In this document: one piece after another, positions 15,862 through 25,472 of the stretch | Position numbering within the stretch: the stretch's first letter is position 1 | How the letters are laid out: each line of letters opens with the position of its first letter | DNA from: Desulfovibrio sp. | GTDB taxonomy: Bacteria > Desulfobacterota > Desulfovibrionia > Desulfovibrionales > Desulfovibrionaceae | NCBI RefSeq assembly: GCF_019422935.1 | Contig: NZ_JAHZCJ010000012.1 | Span: forward strand, 72,638-136,637 | Length of the DNA: 64,000 nucleotides | Reading direction: 5' to 3' | The notes under the pieces: model-generated | Seen by the model: only the letters and a program-made list of their open reading frames with translations | Database searches by the model: none | Told to the model about the DNA's origin: nothing | Translations under genes and position numbers: made by a program

Positions 15862-16398
15862 ATGCTGACCATAGCAACAGAAACATTTTCGCAACTATCC
15901 GCAGAAGCGGAACAACTCGCTGCCGCCCACTGGGATGAGGTGGAAGCCTCCCTGCACGGCGCACAGCATTACCGCCTTGACCATGAGCGCTATGCCAGTC
16001 TTGAACGGCTGGGCATGCTGCACATCAGCGCCGCACGCGGTTTGCCCGAGGCCGACCAAGGCGCGCCCTCCGATACTTCCAGCGCTCCACTGGCGGGCTA
16101 CGCCGCCTTTACCCTGGTGGCCTGCCCACATTGCCCGCAAACCATGCTGGCGGCTCTGGACGGGCTGTATCTTGCCCCTGAGGCACGTGGCGGCCTGTTT
16201 GCCCTGCGCCTGCTGCGCCACGCGGAGTCGGCCCTTGCCGCGCGCGGCGTGAGCCTTGTGCAGTACAGTTCGCCGGTATCCCGCCCCTGCCATGCGCTCT
16301 ACCGCCGCCTTGGGGCGCAGCCCACGGAGACCATCTGGCACAAACCCCTGCCGACAGCGCCAGCCAAGGCCGCAGGAACTATCGAGGAGGACAGCTAA
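15862..16398 (+). CDS. GNAT-family acetyltransferase in the phage operon
   Basis: This 178-residue protein has the GNAT core: a strand at GYAAFTLVACPH, the LDGLYLAPEARGGLFALRLLRHAESALAARGV segment corresponding to the acetyl-CoA binding loop and helix, and the closing PCHALYRRLGAQPTETIWHK helix and strand. It is the second acyltransferase-like protein in the operon. Such genes recur beside tail genes of podoviruses, with unknown targets. AGGAG precedes the ATG. The gene ends in an ATG overlap with the next. Confidence 0.75.
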   Translation: MLTIATETFSQLSAEAEQLAAAHWDEVEASLHGAQHYRLDHERYASLERLGMLHISAARGLPEADQGAPSDTSSAPLAGYAAFTLVACPHCPQTMLAALDGLYLAPEARGGLFALRLLRHAESALAARGVSLVQYSSPVSRPCHALYRRLGAQPTETIWHKPLPTAPAKAAGTIEEDS

Positions 16399-16973
16399 TG
16401 GCCATAGCAACCAGCACCGCCGCCATGATCAGCGCCGCCGTGGCCCTCGCCGGGGCAGCAGCCGGAACCGTGAGCGCCGTGCAGCAGGCAGAAACCCGCC
16501 GCCAGCAGACGGAATACCAGTCCGACCTTGCGGCCCGCAACGCCCAGCAGGCGGAACTGAGCGCACAGGCGGCAGACGAGGCCGCCCGGCAGGAACGCCG
16601 CGCAGGCTACGAAGCGGCGCAGGCCAAACGGCAGGAGGCGGCCCGCATCATCGGCGCGCAACGCGCTCAGGCCGGGGCATCAGGAGCGCAGACCGATGCA
16701 GGCTCCACGCTGGATAAAACCCTCGACACCGCAGAAAGAGGCGAACTGGACGCCCTCTCTGCCGAGCAGCAGGGACAAAGCAGAGCACACGCCCAAGACA
16801 TGCAGGCCTGGAGCCTGCGCAACCAGGCGGCGGAATCTGCATCCAAGGCCGACTTTGCTGGCTCGCGCGCCGAAACGGACTATCTGGGGCTGAGCAGCAC
16901 CCTGCTCAACGGAGCCTCCCGCGTGGGCCGCAACTTTTACACTATCGGTTCACGCGGCCCGCTGCTGCCGTAG
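16398..16973 (+). CDS. Internal virion protein, T7 gp14-like
   Basis: The protein has 191 residues: a hydrophobic, Ala-rich N-terminal helix (AMISAAVALAGAAAGTVSAV), then a long Gln/Ala/Arg coiled coil (about 30-150), then a short end with LGLSSTLLNGASRVGRNFY. This fits the smallest internal ejection protein, which forms the outer-membrane channel in T7-like phages. It is normally followed by two very large partners (gp15/gp16-like). Here the operon stops instead, and a terminator and chromosomal genes follow. Confidence 0.7.
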   Translation: MAIATSTAAMISAAVALAGAAAGTVSAVQQAETRRQQTEYQSDLAARNAQQAELSAQAADEAARQERRAGYEAAQAKRQEAARIIGAQRAQAGASGAQTDAGSTLDKTLDTAERGELDALSAEQQGQSRAHAQDMQAWSLRNQAAESASKADFAGSRAETDYLGLSSTLLNGASRVGRNFYTIGSRGPLLP

Positions 16974-17000
16974 GGCACCTATCACTGCCATGCCTATAAG

Positions 17001-17037
17001 CTCCTGCCGTCCCCTTTCGGGCGGCAGGGGACTTTTG
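17001..17037 (+). terminator. Terminator at the right end of the phage block
   Basis: CTCCTGCCG pairs with CGGCAGGGG around a CCC/GGG inner stem and is followed by ACTTTTG. It closes the structural operon. It is the last recognisable phage feature, 157 bases before the chaperone gene. Confidence 0.7.
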
Positions 17038-17193
17038 TTGTTATTTATGGAAAGCCCCGCGTAATGCCAGACAAAAACACGGCATTTGCCTATTGACGAT
17101 GCGCGGCCCGATATTACTTTTTATGGGCAGGCGTTGCGAACAGGTGTATTCTGGACGCACGTCAAGGAAACGACCCGACGGGGAGCACGCATC

Positions 17194-18186
17194 ATGGCAG
17201 TATCGTACAAGGATTATTACAAACTTCTGGGAGTAGAACGCGCAGCGAAAGCCGAGGAGGTCTCCAAGGCTTACAAAAAGCTGGCCCGCAAATACCACCC
17301 TGACCTCAATCCCGGCGACAAGCAGGCAGAGGAGAAGTTTAAGGAAATCAACGAAGCCTATGAAGTGCTCAAAGACCCGGAAAAGCGCAAACTGTACGAC
17401 CAGCTTGGCCCCAACTGGCAGCACGGCCAGCAGTTTCAGGGCGAACCGGGCTTTGAGAATGTGCATTTCACGTTCAACGGCAAAAATTTTGACGGTTCGG
17501 GCTTTTCAGACTTTTTTGAAACCCTGTTTGGCGGCGGTGGCCAGTATGGTGGCGGCGCTCAGTTTGGCGGCCCCTTTGGCGGCCAGATGGGCGGACAAGG
17601 TGGCGGGCGCGGGGCCAATTTCGGCCCTGATCCCTTTGGCGGATTTTCGTCCCGTCAGCGGCGTGGTCGCGATGTGGAAGCGGAGCTGGCCCTGAGCCTT
17701 GAAGAAGTGCTGCGCGGCGGCCCGCGCTCCGTGTCCATCAACATGCCCGCAGGTTCAAAGACCCTTGAGGTCAATGTGCCCGCCGGCATCCGCGAGGGGG
17801 CAAAACTGCGCCTCGCCGGGCAGGGCGACCCTGCGCCGGGCGGCACGCCGGGCGACCTCTTTTTGCGGGTGCGCTATCTGCCCCACCATGTTTTCAAGGT
17901 GGACGGAGACAACCTGCAATGCGATCTGACCCTGGCCCCGTGGGAAGCAGCCCTGGGCGCGCGGGTTGAAGTGCCTACCCTTGAAGGCAGCGTAGAAATG
18001 CAGATTCCCGCAGGCTCCAGCTCCGGGCGCAAGTTCCGCCTGCGCGGCAAGGGCCTGGGCGCTGGCGACAAGCGGGGCGACCTGCTGGCAAAGATCATGA
18101 TTCGGGTTCCCGCCCAGATCACGGACGAAGAACGCGATCTGTGGAACAAGCTGGCCGAGACATCAACATTCAAGGCCCGCGCGTAG
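17194..18186 (+). CDS. cbpA: DnaJ-class co-chaperone, CbpA type
   Basis: The protein has 330 residues. The J domain is at residues 5-70 with the HPD motif at 35-37, then a Gly/Phe-rich linker with many GG and FGG (about 105-155), and two C-terminal substrate-binding barrels. The CxxCxGxG zinc finger of DnaJ proper is absent, which makes it a type II (CbpA-like) protein. It stimulates DnaK ATPase. GGGGAGC precedes ATG 17194. It is followed by cbpM and clpB in the same direction, a protein-rescue operon. Confidence 0.9.
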   Translation: MAVSYKDYYKLLGVERAAKAEEVSKAYKKLARKYHPDLNPGDKQAEEKFKEINEAYEVLKDPEKRKLYDQLGPNWQHGQQFQGEPGFENVHFTFNGKNFDGSGFSDFFETLFGGGGQYGGGAQFGGPFGGQMGGQGGGRGANFGPDPFGGFSSRQRRGRDVEAELALSLEEVLRGGPRSVSINMPAGSKTLEVNVPAGIREGAKLRLAGQGDPAPGGTPGDLFLRVRYLPHHVFKVDGDNLQCDLTLAPWEAALGARVEVPTLEGSVEMQIPAGSSSGRKFRLRGKGLGAGDKRGDLLAKIMIRVPAQITDEERDLWNKLAETSTFKARA

Positions 18187-18300
18187 GGAACAATCAGGCA
18201 GCCGCCAGCGGACACCCCCGGGGCTGCGCAGGGTTTGCATGCATATTCCAGCGGCGCCGCCGCAGGCGGCAACCGATACGGTTACTGGTGGAGGACACAA

Positions 18301-18618
18301 ATGAGCATGACCCCGAAAAAACCTTCACTGCCCGTGCCTTCAACGGTCATGGTCTGGCAGGAATTCATTGAAGCCACAGGCATTGCGCCGGAGCGGCTTC
18401 AGGAACTGATGGGCCTTGGCTGGATTGAAGCCCGCACCAGCGCGGCGCAGGATTTCCTTTTTCGCGATGTAGACATCTACCGTGTACGCAAGCTTGAGCG
18501 CATCTGTTGCGACTTTGAGCTGCCCGTGCTCGGCGGCACTATTATTGTGGATCTTCTGGAGCGCATAGATTCTCTGGAACGCAGGGTGCAACGCCTGCAG
18601 CATTTTGAAGACGAATAG
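18301..18618 (+). CDS. cbpM: Chaperone modulator CbpM-like
   Basis: The 105-residue protein resembles CbpM: a MerR-like helical fold with VMVWQEFIEATGIAPERLQELMGLGWIEA, a middle DIYRVRKLERICCDFEL segment and a C-terminal coiled coil (IDSLERRVQRLQH). CbpM binds the J domain of CbpA and blocks its action with DnaK. The gene order cbpA-cbpM is conserved in proteobacteria. GGAGG lies nine bases before the ATG at 18301, preferred over the upstream in-frame ATG at 18235. Confidence 0.8.
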   Translation: MSMTPKKPSLPVPSTVMVWQEFIEATGIAPERLQELMGLGWIEARTSAAQDFLFRDVDIYRVRKLERICCDFELPVLGGTIIVDLLERIDSLERRVQRLQHFEDE

Positions 18619-18699
18619 CCGGTTTGAGAGCATGCAGCCTCCCGGCCAGAAATAACAAAATTTTGCCCGCCGCAGCGCGGGCGCGTGTGGAGGAAGCTT

Positions 18700-21303
18700 A
18701 TGGACATCAACAAATTTACGGATAAAGCCCGCGAGGCTGTGGGTCAGGCCCAGAGCATTGCCGCGGGCATGGGCCATCAGGAGACGGATGCCGAGCATCT
18801 GGCCCTGGCCCTCGTGCAGCAGGAAAACGGCATTGTGCCCCGCATTCTGGAACAGATGGGCGTGCAGCCCAAGGCCCTCAGCGTTGCCATCGAGGGCGCG
18901 TTGCGCAAGCGGCCTTCTGTTTCCGGCGGCGGCATGGACCCCAACAAGATCATGATTACCCAACGGCTGGCAAAAATTCTGGGCGATGCGCAGAACGAAG
19001 CCAACCGCATGAAGGACGAATACGTAAGCGTTGACCATCTGTTTGCCGCGCTTACCGATGTTGCGCCCTCCTCGCCCCTTGGCGAAGTTTTCAAGGAATA
19101 CAAGATCGCCCGCGCCCGTTTTGTGGCAGCCATGGAAGAGCTGCGCGGCGGCGCGCGCGTGACCAGCGCCACCCCAGAAGACACATTTGAAGCGCTGACC
19201 AAGTATGCCCGCGATCTTGTGGAGGCAGCCCGTCAGGGCAAGATGGACCCGGTCATTGGCCGCGATTCCGAAATCCGCCGCGTTATCCGCATTCTCTCGC
19301 GCCGCACCAAAAACAACCCGGTGCTCATAGGCGAGGCGGGCGTTGGCAAAACCGCCATCGTGGAAGGTCTGGCCTTCCGCATCGTCAAGGGAGACGTGCC
19401 GGAGGGCCTCAAGGGCCGCAAGCTCTTTGCTCTTGATATGGGCGCGCTCATTGCAGGCGCAAAATACCGTGGCGAGTTCGAGGAACGCCTCAAGGCCGTG
19501 CTCAACGAGGTGGAAAAGAGCGAGGGGCAGATCATTCTGTTCATCGACGAACTGCACACCATCGTGGGCGCGGGCAAGACCGAAGGTGCCATGGACGCGG
19601 GCAATCTGCTCAAGCCCATGCTGGCCCGCGGCGAGCTGCACTGCATCGGCGCAACCACGGTGGACGAGTACCGCAAATATATTGAAAAAGACCCGGCTCT
19701 GGAACGCCGCTTCCAGCCCGTCATGGTTGAAGAACCCACGGTGGAGGACGCCATCTCCATCCTGCGCGGGTTGAAGGAACGCTTCGAGGTGCACCACGGC
19801 GTGCGCATCAGCGACTCGGCAATTGTTGAAGCGGTGGTGCTTTCGCACCGCTATATCACCGACCGCCAGTTGCCGGACAAGGCCATTGACCTCATTGACG
19901 AGGCCGCAGCCATGATCCGCACAGAGATCGACTCGTTGCCCGCTGATCTGGACGAAGTGAACCGTAAGGTCATGCAGCTCGAAATCGAGCGCGAAGCCCT
20001 GCGCCGCGAAACAGATGCCGCCTCGCGCGAGCGCCTTGAAAAGCTTGAGAACGAACTGGCTGACCTGCGCGCCCAGCAGGCCAACATGCGCAAACAGTGG
20101 GAGAGCGAAAAAGGCTCCATCGACCATGTGCGCGAAATCAAAGAGCAGATCGAGCAGACCAAGCTTGCCATTGAGCAGGCCGAGCGCGCCTACGACCTCA
20201 ACAAGGCCGCCGAGCTCAAGTACTCCAAACTGCTTGAGCTGGAAAAGAAGCTGGCCTCCGCTTCCGGCGCTGGTTCGGAACACGAAGGCCCGCGTCTGCT
20301 CAAGGAAGAAGTGCGCCCCGACGATGTGGCCGAAATTGTGGGCAAGTGGACGGGCATTCCGGTAACGCGCCTGCTTGAATCCGAACGCGAAAAACTTCTG
20401 CGCCTGGGCGACCAGCTGCACGAGCGCGTGGTGGGTCAGGACGAGGCCGTTACAGCAGTGGCCGATGCCGTGCTGCGCGCCCGCGCGGGGCTTTCCGACC
20501 CGGCGCGGCCCACAGGCTCGTTCATCTTCCTTGGCCCCACGGGTGTAGGCAAGACCGAGCTTTCCAAGGCTTTGGCCGAGGCGCTCTTTGATACGGAAGA
20601 CAACATGGTGCGGCTCGACATGAGCGAATACATGGAGAAGCACTCCGTGTCGCGGCTCATCGGCGCGCCTCCAGGATACGTGGGCTATGACGAAGGCGGT
20701 CAGCTTACCGAGGCAGTGCGCCGCAAGCCCTACTCCGTCATCCTGTTTGACGAGATTGAAAAGGCGCACCCCGACGTGTTCAACACCCTGCTGCAACTGC
20801 TGGACGATGGACGCCTTACGGATAGCCAGGGACGCACGGTGGACTTTCGCAACTGCATAGTCATCATGACCTCCAACATCGGCTCCATGCACCTGCTGGA
20901 CGGCATCTCCGCCGACGGCTCGCTGAAGGAAGGCGCGAGGGAAAGGGTCATGGAGGATTTGCGGGCGCACTTCCGCCCCGAATTCCTCAACCGCGTGGAC
21001 GAAACCGTGGTCTTTCTGCCCCTGCGGCGCGACCAGATTGCCCGCATTGTGGATCTTCAGGTCAACCGGCTGCGCAAGCGGCTTGAAGACCGCAAGATCA
21101 GGCTTGAGCTTACGGATGCGGCCCGCAAGTTTATTGGCGATGCAGGTTACGACCCTGTGTACGGCGCGCGGCCCCTCAAGCGCTACGTGCAGCAGGCTGT
21201 GGAAACCCCGCTTGCCAAGGAGCTGGTGGGCGGCAAAATCCGCGATGGTCAGTGCGTCACTGTGAACGCCACAGACGACAAGCTGACCTTCCGGGCCGAG
21301 TAA
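18700..21303 (+). CDS. clpB: ATP-dependent disaggregase ClpB
   Basis: The 867-residue protein has the full ClpB layout: an N-terminal Clp-N repeat domain (1-145), a first AAA+ module (Walker A GEAGVGKT at about 204-211), the coiled-coil M domain (about 400-525) that separates ClpB from ClpA/ClpC, a second AAA+ module (GPTGVGKT at about 605-612) and a C-terminal small domain. It pulls proteins out of aggregates with DnaK. TGGAGGAAG precedes the ATG. It is probably co-transcribed with cbpA and cbpM; no CIRCE element or clear heat-shock promoter was found. Confidence 0.97.
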   Translation: MDINKFTDKAREAVGQAQSIAAGMGHQETDAEHLALALVQQENGIVPRILEQMGVQPKALSVAIEGALRKRPSVSGGGMDPNKIMITQRLAKILGDAQNEANRMKDEYVSVDHLFAALTDVAPSSPLGEVFKEYKIARARFVAAMEELRGGARVTSATPEDTFEALTKYARDLVEAARQGKMDPVIGRDSEIRRVIRILSRRTKNNPVLIGEAGVGKTAIVEGLAFRIVKGDVPEGLKGRKLFALDMGALIAGAKYRGEFEERLKAVLNEVEKSEGQIILFIDELHTIVGAGKTEGAMDAGNLLKPMLARGELHCIGATTVDEYRKYIEKDPALERRFQPVMVEEPTVEDAISILRGLKERFEVHHGVRISDSAIVEAVVLSHRYITDRQLPDKAIDLIDEAAAMIRTEIDSLPADLDEVNRKVMQLEIEREALRRETDAASRERLEKLENELADLRAQQANMRKQWESEKGSIDHVREIKEQIEQTKLAIEQAERAYDLNKAAELKYSKLLELEKKLASASGAGSEHEGPRLLKEEVRPDDVAEIVGKWTGIPVTRLLESEREKLLRLGDQLHERVVGQDEAVTAVADAVLRARAGLSDPARPTGSFIFLGPTGVGKTELSKALAEALFDTEDNMVRLDMSEYMEKHSVSRLIGAPPGYVGYDEGGQLTEAVRRKPYSVILFDEIEKAHPDVFNTLLQLLDDGRLTDSQGRTVDFRNCIVIMTSNIGSMHLLDGISADGSLKEGARERVMEDLRAHFRPEFLNRVDETVVFLPLRRDQIARIVDLQVNRLRKRLEDRKIRLELTDAARKFIGDAGYDPVYGARPLKRYVQQAVETPLAKELVGGKIRDGQCVTVNATDDKLTFRAE

Positions 21304-21337
21304 GCGCATACGGATCACAGCTTAGCAGGCAAAATCA

Positions 21338-21377
21338 TGAGGCCCACACGAACCATTTCGTGTGGGCCTCACTTTTT
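21338..21377 (+). terminator. Terminator after clpB
   Basis: A perfect 15-bp stem (TGAGGCCCACACGAA against its complement) with a 4-base loop is followed by CTTTTT. It ends the chaperone operon and may also limit leftward readthrough. Confidence 0.9.
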
Positions 21378-21479
21378 GGGGGGTAGGGATGCGGGACAGG
21401 TTGCGCGGAATATCTGGCGGAATATCCCGCTGAATGTCAGATCACTGCGTCAGGCGGCGGGACCGCCAGCGCGTTCGGG

Positions 21480-22547
21480 CTACTGAATTTCTTCGGGCTT
21501 GACCACAAGCCAGTTTTTATCGGCGGTGACTGGCTGGCCCAGTTCCTTCTGGCGGGCAGCGGCCTTGGTCCACATGTCTTCCATCTTCTTCATGGCGCTG
21601 TCTTTGCGGTTGATCCACACGCGCGCGCCGCCCTTTTCCACATCCACGCCGTTCAGCAGCATGTAGCCGTCAGAAATGGGCGTGTCGCCGCCCACGATGA
21701 TGGGCTTTTTCCACTGGTCGATGTAGCCGAGGATAGTGCCCATCTTGCCTTCGTACCAGGTCATGGGATTCATGAGGTGGGTGGTGAGCAGCATGTCGAG
21801 GTTCTTTTTCTGGTCGTACTGGCCCTTTTCGATCTGGAGGCGCGAGGTGGTCAGGGCGCCGCTGGCGGGATCCTTGAGCAGCATGGTGACGCCAATGACG
21901 TTTTCAGGCTTTACGTTGTAGCCGTACTTGGGGTCGCTGGCCACCATGCGCACCAGTTCTTCACTGGCGGCTGTCATAACATACACGTTGATGCCGTTTT
22001 CCATCAGCTTGGCGTACAGTTCCTGCATGCCGGTAAAGGGCTTGGGCGGGTTGATGCTGGCTTCTTTCACGGTGTCGCCGCTGTAATACTTGGCCTTGAG
22101 GGGTTTTTTGTATTCCATGAGGCCGTCCACATGGCCCTTGAGTTCCTTAAGCGTAACGCCAGCAAAAACCTGCGCAACCCAGGGGTAGCAGATGAGGTCT
22201 TCGGTCTCGCACAGGCGGTAGTAGTAGCTGACCAGACCTTCCTTGAAGTCCTTGGTATCCTTGAAGGGAATGAGACGCAGTTCCTGGGGCAGCTTTTCGC
22301 GTGAGAGCGCGCCCTTCATTTCCATGTAGGCCAGCAGGGATTCTTCCAGATCATAGCGGTAGCTCGTGTTGTCCATGTCAAAAACGGCAAAGTTGCCCTG
22401 ATTGGCATTTTTTTCAATCACCTTGTCGAGCTGTTCTTTCACAGGGGCGGGCCAGTGCTTCAGCTCTGTAGCGGCGTTGGCCGACTGGCTGAGCGTGAAT
22501 GCAATGACAAAGCAACTGACAAACAATGCAAGGCAAATTTTTTTCAT
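21480..22547 (-). CDS. Exported HAD phosphatase, phosphorylcholine-phosphatase-like
   Basis: The protein has 355 residues with a clear signal peptide (KKICLALFVSCFVIAF, cut after SANA). The HAD nucleophile motif is FDMDNTSYRYD, with Asp57 and Asp59. Later motifs include VYVMTAASEELVR (motif II) and IIVGGDTPISDGYML (motif IV). The order and spacing resemble periplasmic phosphorylcholine phosphatase (PchP) of Pseudomonas, but the substrate here is not proven. ATG 22547 is chosen since it starts the signal peptide. It is monocistronic on the minus strand. Confidence 0.75.
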   Translation of the reverse strand: MKKICLALFVSCFVIAFTLSQSANAATELKHWPAPVKEQLDKVIEKNANQGNFAVFDMDNTSYRYDLEESLLAYMEMKGALSREKLPQELRLIPFKDTKDFKEGLVSYYYRLCETEDLICYPWVAQVFAGVTLKELKGHVDGLMEYKKPLKAKYYSGDTVKEASINPPKPFTGMQELYAKLMENGINVYVMTAASEELVRMVASDPKYGYNVKPENVIGVTMLLKDPASGALTTSRLQIEKGQYDQKKNLDMLLTTHLMNPMTWYEGKMGTILGYIDQWKKPIIVGGDTPISDGYMLLNGVDVEKGGARVWINRKDSAMKKMEDMWTKAAARQKELGQPVTADKNWLVVKPEEIQ

Positions 22548-22895
22548 CACACGACTCCAAGCGTTAAACGTAAACAATCCCCACAAAATACATATCGGCC
22601 CACAAACCCTTTCAGATGTATTCTCAGCACCAGATAGATGCTCAAATGATTATTTCAGGCCAGCGTAACCTTCCAGTACAGGGGAAAGTCAATGGGGGTT
22701 TTCATATCTTGTTAAGCAGTGAAGGAACCCCCACTCGCAAACCGCAAAACGGCAAAATGCGCCCCAACCGGGAATAACAGGAGATCAGACTTCTCAGTGT
22801 TGCCCTGCAAATACGCAGAAAGGGGATTCCCGTGCAGGAATCCCCTTTCTATTGCTGACAATTTCAGCCCTGACGGCTTGCGCCGCAGGATGCTT
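22548..22895. other. Intergenic region upstream of the HAD gene and downstream of the Fe-dehydrogenase gene
   Basis: In these 348 bases the only clear element is a perfect 12-bp inverted repeat (AAAGGGGATTCC and complement, 22819-22848, 6-base loop). It lies 48 bases beyond the dehydrogenase stop and likely ends that transcript. A TTGACT hexamer on the minus strand (22687-22692) could serve the HAD gene, but no convincing -10 box follows. Confidence 0.5.
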
Positions 22896-24020
22896 TTAGC
22901 TTCTGAATGCGTTGCCCAGAGCGTCTGCCGCCATAATGGCCGCAGCGACGCTCTCTTCCGTGATGGGAAAGGGCATGGCGTGGATGGATTCTTCGGGCAG
23001 GCAGGCCTTGCGGGCCACCTTGCGCAGGGCTTCCGGGCTGATATCCGTAATACCGATATCGCTCAGGCACACAGGCAGGCCCACTGAGGTGCAGAAGCCC
23101 AACACTTCGTCCAGTTCTTCCGTGGGAGCGTTTTCCAGCACCAGTTGCACCAGCGTGCCAAAGGCGACCTTTTCGCCGTGCAGATAGGTGTGGGTTTCTT
23201 CCAGCGCGGTCAGGCCATCGTGGACGGCATGGGCTGCCGCCAGACCGCCGCTCTCAAAGCCCAGGCCGGAAAGCAGGGAATTGGCCTCAATGATGTTTTC
23301 CAGCGCTGGCGTCGCCATCTTGGCCTGACAGGCCAGCACGGCCTTGTAGCCGTCATCCAGCAGGGTGCGGTAGCAGGTGGCTGCAAGGGCTTGCGCTGCA
23401 AGGGTGCCTCTGGCCGGAGGGCAGTCGCCCGTGCGTGCGCCGCAGGGCAGGCCCGCGTTGACGGGAGCGCATGAACGCACGTTGGCCCGCGCCTCAAAAT
23501 AGGTGGAAAGGGCATCGCCCATACCCGACACCAGATAGCGCACCGGCGAGGCGGCAATGATGGAAACGTCCATCAGCACTACATCGGGATTGCGGGGAAA
23601 GTAGGCGTAGTCTTCCATTTCGCCGTCTGGCGTGTAGATCACCGCAGAGTGGCTCGTGGGTGCATCCGTAGCCGCTGTGGTGGGCACCACAATGACCCCC
23701 TGCCCCGCCGCCACGCAGCGCGCCGTATCCAGCGCCTTGCCGCCGCCAAGCCCCACGGTGCAGTTGCAGGAATGCTGGCGCGCCAGCTCGCCAAGGCGGG
23801 CGATTTCAACGCGCGAACATTCGCCCTGAAATTCTGTTTCCACAAAGGTCACGCCAAACTTGGCCGCTGTGGCGTCCAGCGTCTGGCGCACCCTGTTCAC
23901 GCTGCTTTCCGTGGCCACCAGCAGGGCTTTTGTGCCGTACTGCCGCACAAAATACCCAAGGTTGAGCAGTTCGTTCTCGCCCTGCACATACTTGGACGGA
24001 CAGATAAACGCTCTTCTCAT
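22896..24020 (-). CDS. Iron-dependent glycerol dehydrogenase-like protein
   Basis: The 374-residue protein is of the Fe-ADH/glycerol dehydrogenase family: a Rossmann N-terminal half with GLGGGKALDTAR (about 87-98) and VPTTAATDAPTSHSAVIYTPDGE, and a helical C-terminal half with the metal-binding AHAVHDGL and HGEKVAFGTL histidines (plus SGMGDALSTYFEA). These indicate a metal-dependent NAD(H) oxidoreductase; glycerol is the closest known substrate, inferred. The start at 24020 follows GGAAGCGGAGC. An unusual Cys/Gly-rich insert (CAPVNAGLPCGARTGDCPPA) occurs mid-protein. It lies 57 bases after ftsY. Confidence 0.82.
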   Translation of the reverse strand: MRRAFICPSKYVQGENELLNLGYFVRQYGTKALLVATESSVNRVRQTLDATAAKFGVTFVETEFQGECSRVEIARLGELARQHSCNCTVGLGGGKALDTARCVAAGQGVIVVPTTAATDAPTSHSAVIYTPDGEMEDYAYFPRNPDVVLMDVSIIAASPVRYLVSGMGDALSTYFEARANVRSCAPVNAGLPCGARTGDCPPARGTLAAQALAATCYRTLLDDGYKAVLACQAKMATPALENIIEANSLLSGLGFESGGLAAAHAVHDGLTALEETHTYLHGEKVAFGTLVQLVLENAPTEELDEVLGFCTSVGLPVCLSDIGITDISPEALRKVARKACLPEESIHAMPFPITEESVAAAIMAADALGNAFRS

Positions 24021-24077
24021 GGCATGCTCCGCTTCCGGCAATTGCGCCGGCATTGCAGGTTTGAATCCTGACCGGGC

Positions 24078-25463
24078 CTACGCGTCTTCCTTCACGCCCA
24101 GCAGGGCGCGGGCATAATCCTCGCCGCTGAAGGGACGCAGGTCTTCCATTTTTTCGCCAAGGCCCACATAGGTGATGGGCAGGTGATGCTGCATGGCAAC
24201 GGCTATGGCTACGCCGCCCTTGGCCGTGCCGTCGAGCTTGGTGATGATGAGTTCATCAATGCCCGCAGCTTCCTTGAACAGTTTGGTTTGCGAAAGGGCG
24301 TTCTGCCCGGTGGTGGCGTCAATCACCAGAATGGTGCGATGCGGCGCGCCCGCATGCTTTTTGCCCAGAACCTGACGGATCTTGCTCAGTTCTTCCATCA
24401 GATTGACCTTGGTCTGCAAGCGGCCAGCCGTGTCCACATAGAGCACGTCCACGCCTTCCTGAAGCGCGCGATCCATAGCCTCGTAAGCCACGGCGGCAGG
24501 GTCGGAACCGGCGGTGCGCGCATGAAACAGCGCGCCCACGCGCCCAGCCCAAACCTGCAACTGCTCGATGGCGGCAGCGCGGAAGGTGTCGGCGGCGGCA
24601 ATCATGACCTTTTTGCCCTGCATGCGGTCGCGGTGGGCCAGCTTGGCAATGGTGGTGGTTTTGCCCACGCCGTTGACGCCGATCATCAGCACAACTTCGG
24701 GCTGGTTAACGGCTGCAATACGGCGCGGCGCGCGAAAGATTTCTTCCACTTCAGCCATGAGCAACTGGCGTACCTTGCTGGATTCCGTAACCTTTTCCTT
24801 GCGGGCGCGCTCTTTCAGACGTTCCACCAGTTCAATGGACGGTTCGTAGCCAAGATCGGCCATGATAAAAAGCTCTTCCAGCTCTTCCCAGAAGGCGTCG
24901 TCCAGTTCGCCATGCCCGGCAAAGAGAGCATCCAGCCCCTTGGAAAACTGTTCGCGGGTGCGCGAAAGGCCCTGGCTGATCTTGAGAAACAGGCGGTTGC
25001 GCTCGTCCTCTTCGTCTTCCATATCAAGGGCGAGAGCCAGACGGTACTGCAATTCAGAGCGGAATTCCTCCACCTGCCGATAATCCATGCGGGTAAGCCA
25101 TTCCTGAAAATCGCGCACAAAGTTCTGCGCTTCGGCCTCCGGGGCATCAAGGGCGCGCAGCAAGAAGAACAGACGCTGCCACAGCAGGTCGCCCGCTTCA
25201 TCCACACCCTCAAGCACAATGCCAAGCCATACGGAAAGCCGTGGCTCGGCCTCGCGCAGCCGCAGAGTAAGAGCCTCATCAGCGGCAGATGCCGCAAAAG
25301 GCTGGGCAGTGGCTTCTGACGCTGGTCTCGCGGCAGGTTCTGCAAGGGATTCAGGTGCGGCTGCACCAGCTTCTGCGCCAATTTCTGCGGGCGCTTCCTG
25401 CGCCGCATTGGCCGCATCTTCCGCGCCGCCGAACATTTTTTTTATGGCAGAGAAAAAACCCAT
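24078..25463 (-). CDS. ftsY: Signal recognition particle receptor FtsY
   Basis: The protein has 461 residues. An acidic, Ala/Glu-rich A domain (1-150) is followed by the SRP GTPase NG domain. G1 is GVNGVGKTTT (about 263-272), with DTFRAAAIEQLQVWA, DTAGRLQ and TKLDGTAKGG following. It docks ribosome-SRP complexes at the inner membrane. AAGGAGATC precedes the ATG. Nine bases separate it from the upstream membrane-protein gene, so it is likely one transcript with murJ. Confidence 0.96.
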   Translation of the reverse strand: MGFFSAIKKMFGGAEDAANAAQEAPAEIGAEAGAAAPESLAEPAARPASEATAQPFAASAADEALTLRLREAEPRLSVWLGIVLEGVDEAGDLLWQRLFFLLRALDAPEAEAQNFVRDFQEWLTRMDYRQVEEFRSELQYRLALALDMEDEEDERNRLFLKISQGLSRTREQFSKGLDALFAGHGELDDAFWEELEELFIMADLGYEPSIELVERLKERARKEKVTESSKVRQLLMAEVEEIFRAPRRIAAVNQPEVVLMIGVNGVGKTTTIAKLAHRDRMQGKKVMIAAADTFRAAAIEQLQVWAGRVGALFHARTAGSDPAAVAYEAMDRALQEGVDVLYVDTAGRLQTKVNLMEELSKIRQVLGKKHAGAPHRTILVIDATTGQNALSQTKLFKEAAGIDELIITKLDGTAKGGVAIAVAMQHHLPITYVGLGEKMEDLRPFSGEDYARALLGVKEDA

Positions 25464-25472
25464 ATGATCTCC

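Larger units (their letters stand above)
99..17037 (+). mobile_element. Compact podovirus-like prophage or gene-transfer-agent-like block (left end outside window)
   Basis: About 20 consecutive phage-type genes lie between the window edge and a chaperone operon. In order they are a Lar-like protein, a repressor on the minus strand, a Mor-like activator, lysis genes, terminase, portal, scaffold, capsid, adaptor, fibre, nozzle, an acetyltransferase and an internal virion protein. The neck and tail genes are of the short-tailed T7/BPP-1 kind; there is no tape measure or sheath. No integrase, transposase, replication gene or large ejection protein is seen. The right end is well placed between the terminator near 17037 and the DnaJ start at 17194. 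The left end is not in the window. No att repeat could be identified. Confidence 0.85.

Noticed and set aside
18340..21318. A 992-residue open frame on the minus strand opposite clpB
   Set aside because: It is the codon-bias shadow of clpB; its composition (many His, Ala and Gly with no domain) is not protein-like, while clpB is complete.
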